Assembly: GCA_019637675.1 (NCBI GenBank)
Contig: JAHBVE010000001.1
Location: forward strand, 1 to 64,000
Reading direction: 5' to 3'
Length of the DNA: 64,000 bases
Source: Anaerolineales bacterium
Lineage (GTDB): Bacteria > Chloroflexota > Anaerolineae > Anaerolineales > UBA11579
The notes under the pieces were generated by a model. That model was not told where the DNA came from. It searched no databases and saw only the letters and a list, made by a program, of their open reading frames with translations. Positions 23,843 to 32,872 of the stretch are shown piece by piece (positions within the stretch are counted from its first letter, which is position 1; each line of letters starts with the position of its first letter). The translations under genes and the position numbers were made by a program.

Positions 23843-25122
23843 TGGCTGATATCGTAACCATGCCCAAACTCGGCTTTGATATGGCCGAAGGCACCCTGAT
23901 CCGCTGGGCCAAAAAGGAAGGCGAGAAAGTAGAGAAGGGTGAACTGCTGGCCGAGATCGAGACCGATAAGGCCACAGTGGAGGTTGAATCGCAATACAGC
24001 GGCGTGGTGCTCAAGCATCTGGTGAGCGAAGGCACGCCGGTGCCCGTCAACAACCCCATCGCCGCGGTTGGCGCTGAGGGTGAGACGTACGAAGGCGCGG
24101 CGGCCCCAGCGGCCAAATCGGAAGCCAAATCTGAGCCAGCTGCTGAAAAGAAATCTACTAATCAAGAACAATCGATTAATCGATTAGCAGATAAACAGAT
24201 TGAATCAAGCGGCAAGCTGAGTGCAGACACCGCCGCGGACGGCAACCTCCCCGCCGGCGTGCGCGCTTCGCCCCTGGCGCGCAAGATCGCCCAGGAGCGC
24301 GGCATCAGCCTCAAGTCGCTGCGCGGCTCCGGCCCACTGGGCCGCATCACCAAGCGTGACGTCGAAAGCGCCAAAGCCCGCGGAAGCGGGCTGGCGCTGC
24401 CCGGCCTGCAATTAGCCGAGCTCGGCCCTGCGCCGGCTGACCAGCGCGTGCCGCTCTCGCGGCTGCGGGCCGCCATCGGCCGCCGCATGGTGCAGTCACG
24501 TCAGGAGGTGCCGCACTTCTACGTCACCCACGAGTACGACGTAGACCGCCTGCTGGAGGCACGCGCCCAGGCCAACGCCGCCCTGGAAGGCACCGGCGAG
24601 AAGCTGAGCGTCAATGACTTCATCATCAAGGCCGCTGCGCTGACCCTGCGCCAGTATCCCAATTTGAACGCCAAGCTGGATGGCGATGCCATCGTGCAGC
24701 TCGGCCAGGTAAATATCGGCGTGGCCGTCGCAGTGGAAGGCGGCCTGCTGGTTGTGGTGTGCCGCGATGCGGATCGCAAGCCGCTGCGCCAGATCTCGCA
24801 GGAAGTGCGCGAGATGGCCGGCCGCGTGCGTGACGGCAAGGTAAGCCCGGAGGATATCGAGGGTTCCACCTTCTCGATCAGCAACCTGGGTATGTATGAT
24901 GTACACAGCTTCACAGCCATCATCAATCCGCCCGAGGCGGCCATTCTGGCCATCGGCGCGGCACAAGAGGTGCCGGTGGTGAAGAACGGCCAGTTGGCCG
25001 TGGGCAACCGCATGCGCGTCACCATCTCGATTGACCACCGCGTCAGTGACGGCGCAGAGGGTGCGCAGTACCTGCAGGCGCTGGCCGCGTACATAGAGAA
25101 CCCGATCGCATTGTTGATGTAA
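23842..25122 (+). CDS. pdhC: Dihydrolipoamide acetyltransferase E2 component
   Basis: A 426-residue E2: lipoyl domain (1-78) with lipoyl Lys43 in EIETDKATVEVES; a linker; the E3/E1-binding domain (about 135-172, RASPLARKIAQERGISLKSLRGSGPLGRITKRDV); and the catalytic core with His399 and Asp403 in DHRVSDG. It transfers acetyl from lipoamide to CoA. The linker is encoded by an odd AT-rich stretch (24148-24212) that contains the 16-base palindrome AATCGATTAATCGATT (24170-24185). No E3 (lipoamide dehydrogenase) gene follows; a terminator does. Confidence 0.94.
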   Translation: MADIVTMPKLGFDMAEGTLIRWAKKEGEKVEKGELLAEIETDKATVEVESQYSGVVLKHLVSEGTPVPVNNPIAAVGAEGETYEGAAAPAAKSEAKSEPAAEKKSTNQEQSINRLADKQIESSGKLSADTAADGNLPAGVRASPLARKIAQERGISLKSLRGSGPLGRITKRDVESAKARGSGLALPGLQLAELGPAPADQRVPLSRLRAAIGRRMVQSRQEVPHFYVTHEYDVDRLLEARAQANAALEGTGEKLSVNDFIIKAAALTLRQYPNLNAKLDGDAIVQLGQVNIGVAVAVEGGLLVVVCRDADRKPLRQISQEVREMAGRVRDGKVSPEDIEGSTFSISNLGMYDVHSFTAIINPPEAAILAIGAAQEVPVVKNGQLAVGNRMRVTISIDHRVSDGAEGAQYLQALAAYIENPIALLM

Positions 25123-25140
25123 GTGCGAATTCGCAATCTA

Positions 25141-25172
25141 AAAACGGCGGGCCATGGCCCGCCGTTTTTTTT
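25141..25172 (+). terminator. Intrinsic terminator of the pdh operon
   Basis: A GC-rich palindrome ACGGCGGGCC/GGCCCGCCGT centred at about 25154, preceded by AAAA and followed by eight T. It ends the pdhABC transcript. Confidence 0.9.
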
Positions 25173-25229
25173 ATACAAGGTGTCATTCCGAACGGGTGGC
25201 AAGATTCGGGTGGCTCTGCACCCAAGAGG

Positions 25230-25235
25230 TATCAT
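25230..25235 (+). promoter_or_regulatory. -10 box of a leaderless hypothetical gene
   Basis: TATCAT ends six bases before the ATG at 25242 with no ribosome-binding site. The preceding 25179-25229 carries a fragment of the dispersed repeat TGTCATTCCGAACGGGTGGCAAGATTCGG. Confidence 0.5.
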
Positions 25236-25241
25236 TGCTTT

Positions 25242-25763
25242 ATGGACAACCAACGTTTCCTGACGGATGGGCTGGAGCAACTTAGCGCCTATTTGCAATC
25301 TGACGAAGTCTTTTGGGCCATGGATCGTGACCCTCAGCTGACCCTCGGCAACCTGTTGCTGGCGGCCGCCAACCTGAAGGCGGCCGGCAAGCTGCGCAAA
25401 GAGGACGCCGCCGCTCTAGCCGATGCCCGCAAAGAGTGGGGCATTGCCTGGGAGAAAAAGGCCGAGCGCGAGTTCGCTGCCCGCATGCGCCAATGGTCCA
25501 ACTACCTGGCTGAGCTGGCGGATAAGCCCAAGCAGCACGCCCGCTACTACAAGGCCGAGGTGCGCGCCCGCGTGCTGCTGCAACTTTTGGCGCCTCAGGC
25601 GCCAAAAGGCAGCCAGCAGCTGGCCGGGCTGGACGCGATCCTCAAGCCATTGGTCGAGCCGGGTGATTTCCTGTGGGATGCTGACCAGCAAACCCTCTAT
25701 CCCAAGCCTGAGTATTGGTTCCTGTGGGTGACGCCCAGGATGCCTGAGGAAGAAGAGAATTAA
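25242..25763 (+). CDS. Conserved-looking hypothetical protein
   Basis: A 173-residue, largely helical, charged cytoplasmic protein with no membrane span or recognisable motif. The middle (KKAEREFAARMRQWSNYLAELADKPKQHARYYKAEVRARVLLQLL) reads as long amphipathic helices, perhaps a coiled coil. The end is acidic (MPEEEEN). It is monocistronic, flanked by terminators, and appears leaderless. Function unknown. Confidence 0.75.
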   Translation: MDNQRFLTDGLEQLSAYLQSDEVFWAMDRDPQLTLGNLLLAAANLKAAGKLRKEDAAALADARKEWGIAWEKKAEREFAARMRQWSNYLAELADKPKQHARYYKAEVRARVLLQLLAPQAPKGSQQLAGLDAILKPLVEPGDFLWDADQQTLYPKPEYWFLWVTPRMPEEEEN

Positions 25764-25765
25764 CT

Positions 25766-25805
25766 AAACAAAGAAAGCCTGCGGAAGCGCAGGCTTTCTT
25801 TGTTT
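25766..25805. terminator. Bidirectional terminator
   Basis: A 17-base perfect stem, AAACAAAGAAAGCCTGC (25766-25782) with GCAGGCTTTCTTTGTTT (25789-25805), with A and T runs at both ends. It serves both the gene at 25242 and the convergent ABC exporter operon. Confidence 0.92.
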
Positions 25806-27033
25806 ACTCGTATCGAAATCGCCACACGCCTAGTACCAGGAACACGATGCCGAACAGCACCAGCACGCCCACGGCGGGCAGCACTTCGGCTAAGCCGAAG
25901 CCGCGGATGATGATGTCCTGAAAGCCGCGCATCGCCCAGCCAGTGGGCAAGTAGGTGGCGATCTTTTGCATAAAGTCAGGCACGATCTCGATCGGCCACA
26001 TGGCGCCGCCCAGGCCGGCCAGCGGCAGGATCAGCATCATGCTCATGGCGTCGATCTGGGCGTAGGTGCGCACCAGCGCCGCCAGCAGCATGCCCATGCT
26101 GGTGATGCAGAAGGCGAAGGCCACGATCATGGCGGCCAGCGCCGCCGGCGACTGGCCCCAGGGCACATTGAAGGCCAGCTGGCCCACGATCACCAGCAGG
26201 CTGATCTGCGCCACGCCGGCGACGAACACACCCAGCAGCTTGCCGCCCAGGATGGCGAGCTTGCTCACCGGCATGGTGAGCAAGCGACGCAGGGTGCCCT
26301 GCTCGCGCTCCAGCAGGATGCTGCTGGCCCCATAGACGATGAAGAACATTGAGAAGATGACCATGTTGCCGGGCGAGGCTTGCGAAAAGCCGATCGGCAC
26401 CTCGTCTTGCTGCTCTAAACGGCTGACCGCGCTGGTCTGCAGGCCAATGGGCTGGTTCTCTTGCGCCAGGCGGGCCGCAGCCAAGCTCTCTTGCAGATAC
26501 TCGTCCTGCGTAGGAGCGCCATCGAGGGCGAACAGATCCAGCCGCTCGGCCACGTTCAAGCTGGTGTTGGCAATGCCCACGCTGGCGCTCAGGTCGTACA
26601 GCGCGGCCAGTACGGCCTGCTCCACCACCTGGGCGGCGCGCGGCTCGGAGACGTTGGTCTGAAACAGCAGCTGGGTGTGCTGCCCGGCCAGCAAGTTCTC
26701 GCTCAGCTCGGCGGGCAGGCTCAGCGTGGCGGCGATCTCGCCGTCGGCCAGCCGCTGCGCGGCCTCATCGGCCGCTGCGCTGTAGGCGCGCAAGCTGGGG
26801 TGCGCATCCAGCGCAGCGATCAGCTGGCCGCCCGCCTCGCCGGCATCCTGGTTGATGACGGCCAGCTCCCAGGTGGGGGCCACATCGTTGGAGACAAAGC
26901 CTTGCATGCCTACGCCCAGCACGGTGGTGAAGATCAGCGGCAAGGCCAGACCCCAGATGAAGGTGCTGCGGTCTTTGTAGGTGGTGTACAGGTACAACCA
27001 CGCGATCTGGAGAAGTTTTTTGATCTGGCTCAT
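25804..27033 (-). CDS. ABC-2 type transporter permease
   Basis: A 409-residue permease of the ABC-2 (drug/export) superfamily: one N-terminal span (about 25-45), a large extracytoplasmic domain (about 50-220), and five C-terminal spans that start at NMVIFSMFFIVYGASSILLEREQGTLRRLLTMPVS, the characteristic coupling segment. It pairs with the similar permease encoded upstream (overlap ATGA, four bases) and with the ATPase at 28291. Likely exports a hydrophobic compound or drug. Confidence 0.9.
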   Translation of the reverse strand: MSQIKKLLQIAWLYLYTTYKDRSTFIWGLALPLIFTTVLGVGMQGFVSNDVAPTWELAVINQDAGEAGGQLIAALDAHPSLRAYSAAADEAAQRLADGEIAATLSLPAELSENLLAGQHTQLLFQTNVSEPRAAQVVEQAVLAALYDLSASVGIANTSLNVAERLDLFALDGAPTQDEYLQESLAAARLAQENQPIGLQTSAVSRLEQQDEVPIGFSQASPGNMVIFSMFFIVYGASSILLEREQGTLRRLLTMPVSKLAILGGKLLGVFVAGVAQISLLVIVGQLAFNVPWGQSPAALAAMIVAFAFCITSMGMLLAALVRTYAQIDAMSMMLILPLAGLGGAMWPIEIVPDFMQKIATYLPTGWAMRGFQDIIIRGFGLAEVLPAVGVLVLFGIVFLVLGVWRFRYE

Positions 27034-28277
27034 TTCACAAACCGTTTCTGGAAGGCCAGGGTGGCCAAAACAAAAGTTACGCTGCCGATGACGGCCAGCA
27101 CCAGGATGGACGTTTGAATATCAGCCAGCCCGCCGCGGTTCACGGTGAGCGCCAGGAAGCCGTCCATGGCCCAGCGGTTGACGGTGAGCTTGCTGGCGAT
27201 GTTGATGATGCCGGTCAGGCCGTCGGTGGGGAAGAAGCTGCCGCCCAGGGCGCCGAACACCAACGAAACCGCGCTGCCCACCACGCCGGCCTGGTTCTCG
27301 TTACGCGAGAAGGCGGTCAGCATGGCGCCTAACCCGCTGGCGGCGAACACGGTGAGCACCACCAGGATCGCCAGCCCCAGGATGGACGTGCCCCAGCTGA
27401 CGCCGAACAAATATGTGGAACTTAGCATCAGAATAGTGAACTGCAGCAGCCCGGTGAGGAAGGTGCCGCCCATCTTGCCGAGAATGATCTCCCAGGTGGG
27501 GGTGGGCGTGCTCATCAGGCGCTGCAGGGTCCAGTGGCGTTCTTCTTGCAGGATGGAGCGTGACCCTTCGAACATGCTGAACATCAGGAAGAACACCGCC
27601 ATACCTGGGATGAAGAAGGCGAACGGGTCGAAGCTCTCACCCGTCTCGCCGGTGCTGACGACTTCAAGGTCCAGCAGCGATTCCTGTAGGTTCAGGTTGC
27701 CGCTTTGCAGCTCGGCGCCGATGGCGGCGCCCAGCTGGCCCATGGCCGGGCCGAGCAGCGGGGCGTAGCCGGCCGCCTGCTGGCCGGCCACCTGGCCCGC
27801 CAGCAGCGTGCTGTTGATGGCGGCGGTGATGCGCTCCACAATGCTGCGCACGATCACCGGGCTGATCTCGGCGGTGGGGTCGGTATACAGCTCCACGTTG
27901 GCCTGGCCGCTATTGCCCTGGCTGTCGGGGATGACGGTTTCGCTGAACCCGGCCGGTATCACGATCACGGCGCGCAGTTCGCCCGCTTCGATGCGCGCTT
28001 TGGCCGCCTGCGGATCCTGCATAGTTTCCAAGGCGATCAAGTCAGCCAGGTCAGGGCTGGTGAGCACATCCTCGTAGGCCTGCCCCAGTTCGCCTGCATC
28101 CAAGTTCACGAGGACGACTGGAATATTCTCGATGGGGGTTTCATCTCCGCCCAGGTCACCAAATGCCAGGCCGATCATTGCGCTGATGATGAGCGGCGCG
28201 GCAAACATGCCAGCCAGCGCCTTCCAATCCCGGAAGCGGGTCAGTGTGTCTTTGACGGCGATCTGCAAAGCCTTCAT
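27030..28277 (-). CDS. ABC-2 type transporter permease
   Basis: A 415-residue partner permease with the same architecture: N-terminal span, long extracytoplasmic domain (about 45-215) and C-terminal bundle starting FIPGMAVFFLMFSMFEGSRSILQEERHWTLQRLMSTP. The two permeases differ enough to form a heterodimer. It starts 13 bases after the ATPase gene and overlaps the next permease by four bases. Confidence 0.9.
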   Translation of the reverse strand: MKALQIAVKDTLTRFRDWKALAGMFAAPLIISAMIGLAFGDLGGDETPIENIPVVLVNLDAGELGQAYEDVLTSPDLADLIALETMQDPQAAKARIEAGELRAVIVIPAGFSETVIPDSQGNSGQANVELYTDPTAEISPVIVRSIVERITAAINSTLLAGQVAGQQAAGYAPLLGPAMGQLGAAIGAELQSGNLNLQESLLDLEVVSTGETGESFDPFAFFIPGMAVFFLMFSMFEGSRSILQEERHWTLQRLMSTPTPTWEIILGKMGGTFLTGLLQFTILMLSSTYLFGVSWGTSILGLAILVVLTVFAASGLGAMLTAFSRNENQAGVVGSAVSLVFGALGGSFFPTDGLTGIINIASKLTVNRWAMDGFLALTVNRGGLADIQTSILVLAVIGSVTFVLATLAFQKRFVK

Positions 28278-28290
28278 AGTTTCGTCAGCC

Positions 28291-29238
28291 TTAGTCGCGC
28301 AGGGCGCGGCCGGTGAGGTGCAGGAAGACCGCTTCCAGGTTCGGCTCGGCCACCTTGATGCTCTTCACCTGGCCGCCCGCCGCGCCAATGGCGCCGATGA
28401 TCTGGCTCAGGTGCGCGTTGGCGTTGGTGGCTTGCAGCACCAGCTCGTCTTCTTCCAGCGCGGCGTGGTCCACGCCGCTCAGCTTGGTGAGCGCCGCCAG
28501 CAGGGCATCTGTGTCGTTCACGCTGCTGATGCCGATCCGCACGGTGTCACGTTCGCCCACCAGCTTGGTCAGCTCGTCTTGCGTGCCCAGGGCGATCAGT
28601 TTGCCGTGATCCACAATGCCGATGCGGCGGCTCAGCTCGGCGGCCTCTTCCATGTAATGGGTGGTGTATAGCACGGTCAGGCCGCGCTGGTTGAGCTCCA
28701 GCACCGTGTCCAGAATGCGGCGGCGGCTCTGCGGGTCAATGCCCACCGTGGGCTCGTCCATGAACAGCACTTTGGGTTCGTGCAGCAGACCGACGGCGAT
28801 GTTGATGCGGCGTTTCATGCCGCCGGAGTAGGTTTCGACTTTCTCGTTGGCGCGGTCGCTCAAGCCGGCAATCTCCAGCGTTTCGGCCACGCGTTGTTTG
28901 AGGTGTGCTCCGCTGAGGCTGTACATCTTGCCCCAGAACATCAGGTTCTCGCGGGCGGTCAGGTCAGGATACAGGGCGATCTCTTGTGGAACCACGCCGA
29001 TGACTCTTTTGACCGCATCAGCCTGTGTGCCCACCGAGTGGCCATCGATCACAGCGTCACCCTCAGTTGCACTTAGCAAACAGCTCAGCATGGAGATGGT
29101 GGTGGTTTTGCCGGCCCCGTTGGGGCCGAGCAGGCTGAAGATCTCGCCTTGCTGGATGTCAAAACTGATGCCTTGCACCGCATGCACTTTTTCGTAGCGC
29201 TTATGCAAGTTCTGGGCTTGCAGGATCGGGTTGCTCAT
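28291..29238 (-). CDS. ABC exporter ATP-binding protein
   Basis: A 315-residue ATPase: Walker [11 protein letters not shown], signature [16 protein letters not shown], Walker [13 protein letters not shown] and the switch His in [11 protein letters not shown]. The C-terminal 90 residues (from about 225) form an accessory domain typical of DrrA/CcmA-like drug-export ATPases. Its start overlaps marR by four bases, so the regulator and exporter are one transcript. Confidence 0.94.
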   Translation of the reverse strand: MSNPILQAQNLHKRYEKVHAVQGISFDIQQGEIFSLLGPNGAGKTTTISMLSCLLSATEGDAVIDGHSVGTQADAVKRVIGVVPQEIALYPDLTARENLMFWGKMYSLSGAHLKQRVAETLEIAGLSDRANEKVETYSGGMKRRINIAVGLLHEPKVLFMDEPTVGIDPQSRRRILDTVLELNQRGLTVLYTTHYMEEAAELSRRIGIVDHGKLIALGTQDELTKLVGERDTVRIGISSVNDTDALLAALTKLSGVDHAALEEDELVLQATNANAHLSQIIGAIGAAGGQVKSIKVAEPNLEAVFLHLTGRALRD

Positions 29239-29699
29239 TTATCTGCCTCTCGTTCTTCTTTCAATGTACGCATGCGGCCCTCGATCAGTTGCAGGGTCTG
29301 CAGGACGGACTGGAGTTGTTTTGGCGTCAAGCCTTCCAGGGTTTGCTCGGCCAGCGCCAGCGCGGTGGGGACGGCGTTTTGCAGCACGCGCCCGCCCGCG
29401 GCAGTGACCGCCAGCTTGTAGCTGCGCCGGTCACTGCCTGGGTGACGCGATAGCCAGCCGCGCTTCACCAGGTTCTGGCTCAGCACCGAAACCGTGGCGC
29501 GCTCAATGAGCAGATAGTCTGCCAGGTGCGATGGCGATGCGCCTTCGGCGCCGCCCTCGCTCCAGGCGGCCAGCAGCAGGCGGAACTGCGCCTGGGTAAG
29601 CCCAGCCTGGGCAAAATGCTGGTCGAAGCCGGTGGCCATGCGCGTGCCGATGCGCATGAGCGCCATGCATACTTCACTGTACAGGGTGGCTGCTTGCAT
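29235..29699 (-). CDS. MarR-family transcriptional regulator
   Basis: A 154-residue winged-helix regulator: dimerisation helices at both ends and the DNA-binding core AGLTQAQFRLLLAAW ... [44 protein letters not shown]. An in-frame TTG at 29708 exists, but it lies inside the -10 box; ATG at 29699 is the likely leaderless start. As first gene of the exporter operon it presumably represses it until a ligand binds. Confidence 0.92.
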   Translation of the reverse strand: MQAATLYSEVCMALMRIGTRMATGFDQHFAQAGLTQAQFRLLLAAWSEGGAEGASPSHLADYLLIERATVSVLSQNLVKRGWLSRHPGSDRRSYKLAVTAAGGRVLQNAVPTALALAEQTLEGLTPKQLQSVLQTLQLIEGRMRTLKEEREADK

Positions 29700-29700
29700 A

Positions 29701-29735
29701 GTTAGCAATCTAACTGTTAGCTTTCAAATTGTCAA
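29701..29735 (-). promoter_or_regulatory. Promoter and probable autoregulatory operator of the MarR/exporter operon
   Basis: On the minus strand TTGACA (29735-29730), a 17-base spacer and TAGATT (29712-29707) form a good sigma-70-type promoter ending seven bases before the ATG. The inverted repeat GTTAG-CAAT-CTAAC (29701-29714), extended by a further half-site GTTAG (29716-29720), covers the -10 box, the position expected for MarR repression. Confidence 0.78.
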
Positions 29736-29804
29736 GCTGCATCGCGGGTAGCGTAGATTAAAATCCTGTAGATACGTTGTATTGCTAACAAGGAGTGCTG
29801 ACCC

Positions 29805-31208
29805 ATGCTCAAATTCAAGCCCAGCCAGTTCCTGGCTATTCTCTTCTCTCTGCTTCTGGCGGCCTGCATGCCAGGCAACGTCAGCACCGCTGACCAGGTG
29901 GCCACCAGCGTGGCCGCCACCCTGGAGGCTGGCGGCCAGCCCGTGCCCACCGCCGGGCCAACGCTCGGCGAAGTGGCTACCCAGGCGCCCACCGAGCCGG
30001 CCTGCGCCAACGCCGGGCTGATCAACGTAGCCTATGTAAAGGACGGCGATGTATGGCTGTGGGTCGAGGGCGGAATGCGCACCCAGCTCACCGCGTTCGG
30101 TGATGTGCTTGACCTGGCGATCTCAGAAGACGGCTGCCGCATTGCGTACACACGCAGCCTGCCCAATCCAATGCATGATCCTTCGGTTGAGTTTGTGGCG
30201 CCCGAGACCCTGAGTGAGCTGTGGGTGGTCAGCAGTGATGGCGCTACCAGCCATGCGTTGGTGGATACAGCTTATCTTGCCGCCCAGCCTGTGCCAGCCG
30301 GAGACAACATCGTCTCCGTGTCTCGTTTTGAGTTCCAGCCGCGCTCGCACACCCTTGCGTTCAACACCCAGATGCTCCACCCTGGCGTGGGCCTGACCCT
30401 GCGCAATGACATCAATCTGATCAATGTCGATTCAGCCGAACTGGTGACTTTGCTTGGGGTGGAGCAGGCGGGCGGCAACTTCGCCTTCTCTCCGGATGGC
30501 TCGCAGGTCGCCTTCTCCACGCCTACCAGCGTGGGCGTCATCAATACGGATGGCAGCTTCCTGCGCCGTGACCTGATCACCTATCCGATGGTGATCACCT
30601 ACAGCGAATATTTGTACAGCCCTCCGCTTGCCTGGTCGGCGGATGGCAACTCCCTCATGGTCGCCATCCCGCCGGCGGATGGCCTGGCGGAAGGTGCACC
30701 TGAAACGGCCCTGTGGTGGATCCCGCTGGATGGCACGCCGGCTTTCGAAGCCGGCAGCGTACAGGCCGCCTTCTTTGTGATGGGCGAGGTAGCCTTCTCG
30801 CCGGATGCCGGCCGCATCGCCTACCTGCGCCCGATCGGTGACCCTGGCAGCGGCATGAACGAGCTGGTGGTGGCGCTCAGTGATGGCAGCAACGAATCGC
30901 CAGTGATCAGCGACCCGCAGGCCTACTTCCTGGCCTGGTCGCCTGACAACAGCCGCTACCTCTACGCCTATATGGATAGCGGGCTGCGCCTGGCGTTGGC
31001 CACCGCCGCCGACAGCAGCACCACCCTGCTGGCCTCGCTGGCCGGCTCAAGCCCGTTCGCCTTGCGGGCTGAGTGGGTGGATGCCAGCCGCTTCCTGCTG
31101 CTGGAGCAAGGGGAGGCGACCCGGCTCAGCCTGATGGATGCCACCGGCCTGGCCGAGGTCATCGACACCTTCGCGACGCCCTTTGTGTCCTTTGCGGCCG
31201 CGCCGTAG
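29805..31208 (+). CDS. Lipoprotein with beta-propeller (PD40/TolB-like) repeats
   Basis: A 467-residue lipoprotein: lipobox LLAAC with Cys at 21, a Thr/Pro/Ala linker to about residue 65, then repeated blades with the PD40 pattern (FAFSPDGSQVAFST, LAWSADGNSLMVAI, VAFSPDAGRIAYL, LAWSPDNSRYLYAY). It sits on the outer face of the membrane and probably binds proteins or glycans. It diverges from the marR operon and is the first gene of the surface cluster 29805-37642. Confidence 0.85.
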   Translation: MLKFKPSQFLAILFSLLLAACMPGNVSTADQVATSVAATLEAGGQPVPTAGPTLGEVATQAPTEPACANAGLINVAYVKDGDVWLWVEGGMRTQLTAFGDVLDLAISEDGCRIAYTRSLPNPMHDPSVEFVAPETLSELWVVSSDGATSHALVDTAYLAAQPVPAGDNIVSVSRFEFQPRSHTLAFNTQMLHPGVGLTLRNDINLINVDSAELVTLLGVEQAGGNFAFSPDGSQVAFSTPTSVGVINTDGSFLRRDLITYPMVITYSEYLYSPPLAWSADGNSLMVAIPPADGLAEGAPETALWWIPLDGTPAFEAGSVQAAFFVMGEVAFSPDAGRIAYLRPIGDPGSGMNELVVALSDGSNESPVISDPQAYFLAWSPDNSRYLYAYMDSGLRLALATAADSSTTLLASLAGSSPFALRAEWVDASRFLLLEQGEATRLSLMDATGLAEVIDTFATPFVSFAAAP

Positions 31209-31277
31209 TACTGGGCATTAAGTAACGGGCAAGAATCGCCAACTACTGGCTATACTAGCGGTAGGAGTCTTTAAGTT

Positions 31278-32660
31278 ATGCGCACAGGCGATCGTTCTAT
31301 CTCATCCGGGCATAGACCCAGCGAACGCGGCCAGGCCATTGTGTTGTTGGTGCTGGTCTTCGTTGGCCTCTTGGGCATCACTGGCCTCGCCATTGATGGC
31401 GGCCGTTTGTATACCGAGCGACGCTCGGTGCAAAACGCAGCCGACAATGCGGCCCTGGCGGCCGCCTTCGCCTTGTGTAACTCCGGCAATGCCGTGAGCG
31501 CGGGTGTTGCCTCCGCGGGGCAGAACGGCTTCGCTGCCTCGCCGCCCAACGTGACGGTCAGCGTGCAGGCTCCGCCTACCAGCGGCACCTACTCGGGCAA
31601 CAGCGAATATGTCATGGTCACGATCACCAGCCGCCTCACGTTGGGCTTGGGCCGCATTGTGTATTCCGGCACGCCTGAGGTTAATGCCCGCGCGGTTGCG
31701 CGCTGTGTTCCCGGAGCAGGTGAGGTTGGTTGGGGTAACGGCTTGATCGCGCTTGACCCTGACGACAATAAAGCCATCGACATGACCGAGGGCAGTAGCT
31801 GCATTCATGTTACTGGCGGCGGCGTTCTTGTGAATTCGTCCCACAGCAGCCAGGCGTTGTTCGTGAGCGGTGGCGGCACCTGTGGAAACCGCCCCGGCCC
31901 TCGCATTCAGGCCGACTGGATCAATGTTGTGGGGGGTTCTTCAAAACCTGCCTGGGTTAACGTGACCCCATGGCCTAACAACAATGGGGTGCCTGCAGTA
32001 TCCGACCCCTTAGCCACCTTGCTGAGCCCGCCCAGCATGCCTGCGCTTGCAGTGCACCCGTGGACTTGCTCTGGCCTGACCTCTGCGCAGACCCAATATG
32101 CCGGGGCAGCCACCAACGTTTACAACGCGGGGCACCTGACGTTAGGCAACCATTGGTACACCAGTGGCAACCCCATGCGTGTCTGCCCGGGAAGATACAA
32201 CTCATTTACACTGAGTTCGGACGCTAACGTCATAATGGAGCCCGGCATTTACTACATCGAAGGCGGGAATTTCAGGATCTCTGACAATGCTCGTGTGGTT
32301 GGCAATGGCGTAATGATCTTTGTTTCTGGGGGTACTACTACGATTGGAAATGGGGTGCGTGTGACCTTGTCTGCCCCCGCAAGCGGGCCTTATTCCGGCT
32401 TGGTTTTCTATATTGACCGTGGGAATACCTCCACTGTGACGATCGATGGGGGAGCGATCACGCAGCTCACGGGCACCCTCTATGCGCCCGCCTCAACCCT
32501 GCAACTCAACGGCTCTGGGAATAGCACCACCCTGAATTCACAGGTGATTGCCGCCCGCATCAACATGGCCGGCAACAATACCGCCCTGATCATTAACTAT
32601 GACGAGTCTGTCACCTTTACGGGTGGCGGGGGTGCATCGTCCATAGAGCTTACTGAATAG
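31278..32660 (+). CDS. TadG/TadE-like exported protein with polymer-forming-like C terminus
   Basis: A 460-residue protein. The N terminus (ERGQAIVLLVLVFVGLLGITGLAIDGGRLYTERRSVQNAADNAALAAA) is the Tad pilus-associated TadG-type signature: one membrane span, then a pseudopilin-like helix. The rest is a Gly/Asn/Thr-rich extracytoplasmic region; from about residue 310 it becomes a beta-helix-like repeat (GIYYIEGGNFRISDNARVVGNGVMIFVSGGTTTIGNGV). No other tad genes are nearby. AGGAG lies ten bases before the ATG. Confidence 0.8.
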   Translation: MRTGDRSISSGHRPSERGQAIVLLVLVFVGLLGITGLAIDGGRLYTERRSVQNAADNAALAAAFALCNSGNAVSAGVASAGQNGFAASPPNVTVSVQAPPTSGTYSGNSEYVMVTITSRLTLGLGRIVYSGTPEVNARAVARCVPGAGEVGWGNGLIALDPDDNKAIDMTEGSSCIHVTGGGVLVNSSHSSQALFVSGGGTCGNRPGPRIQADWINVVGGSSKPAWVNVTPWPNNNGVPAVSDPLATLLSPPSMPALAVHPWTCSGLTSAQTQYAGAATNVYNAGHLTLGNHWYTSGNPMRVCPGRYNSFTLSSDANVIMEPGIYYIEGGNFRISDNARVVGNGVMIFVSGGTTTIGNGVRVTLSAPASGPYSGLVFYIDRGNTSTVTIDGGAITQLTGTLYAPASTLQLNGSGNSTTLNSQVIAARINMAGNNTALIINYDESVTFTGGGGASSIELTE

Positions 32661-32740
32661 CCCCGAGATTAGTTTTTGGTTAGGGCGGCTAGAGGCCCGT
32701 TTCGCCCTTAACAGCCCTGCAAGCTGCCAACTTTCCCTGC

Positions 32741-32768
32741 TTGCATTTCTGCAAGTGCATGTTATGAT
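32741..32768 (+). promoter_or_regulatory. Promoter of the response regulator/surface protein operon
   Basis: TTGCAT (32741-32746), a 16-base spacer and TATGAT (32763-32768). The predicted leader is about 98 bases and AT-rich, containing several short repeats of AAAGTCGA/AAAGTGAT type. This accounts for most of the gap between 32661 and 32872. Confidence 0.55.
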
Positions 32769-32872
32769 TTGGCTGAGTAAAAGTCGAAAAGTGATTGACT
32801 CGCAGTTGAATTGCTTGCAATCTAAAGTCGATTTCTTCTCATTTATTCGCTAAATCTTAGAAGTGGGTAGTT

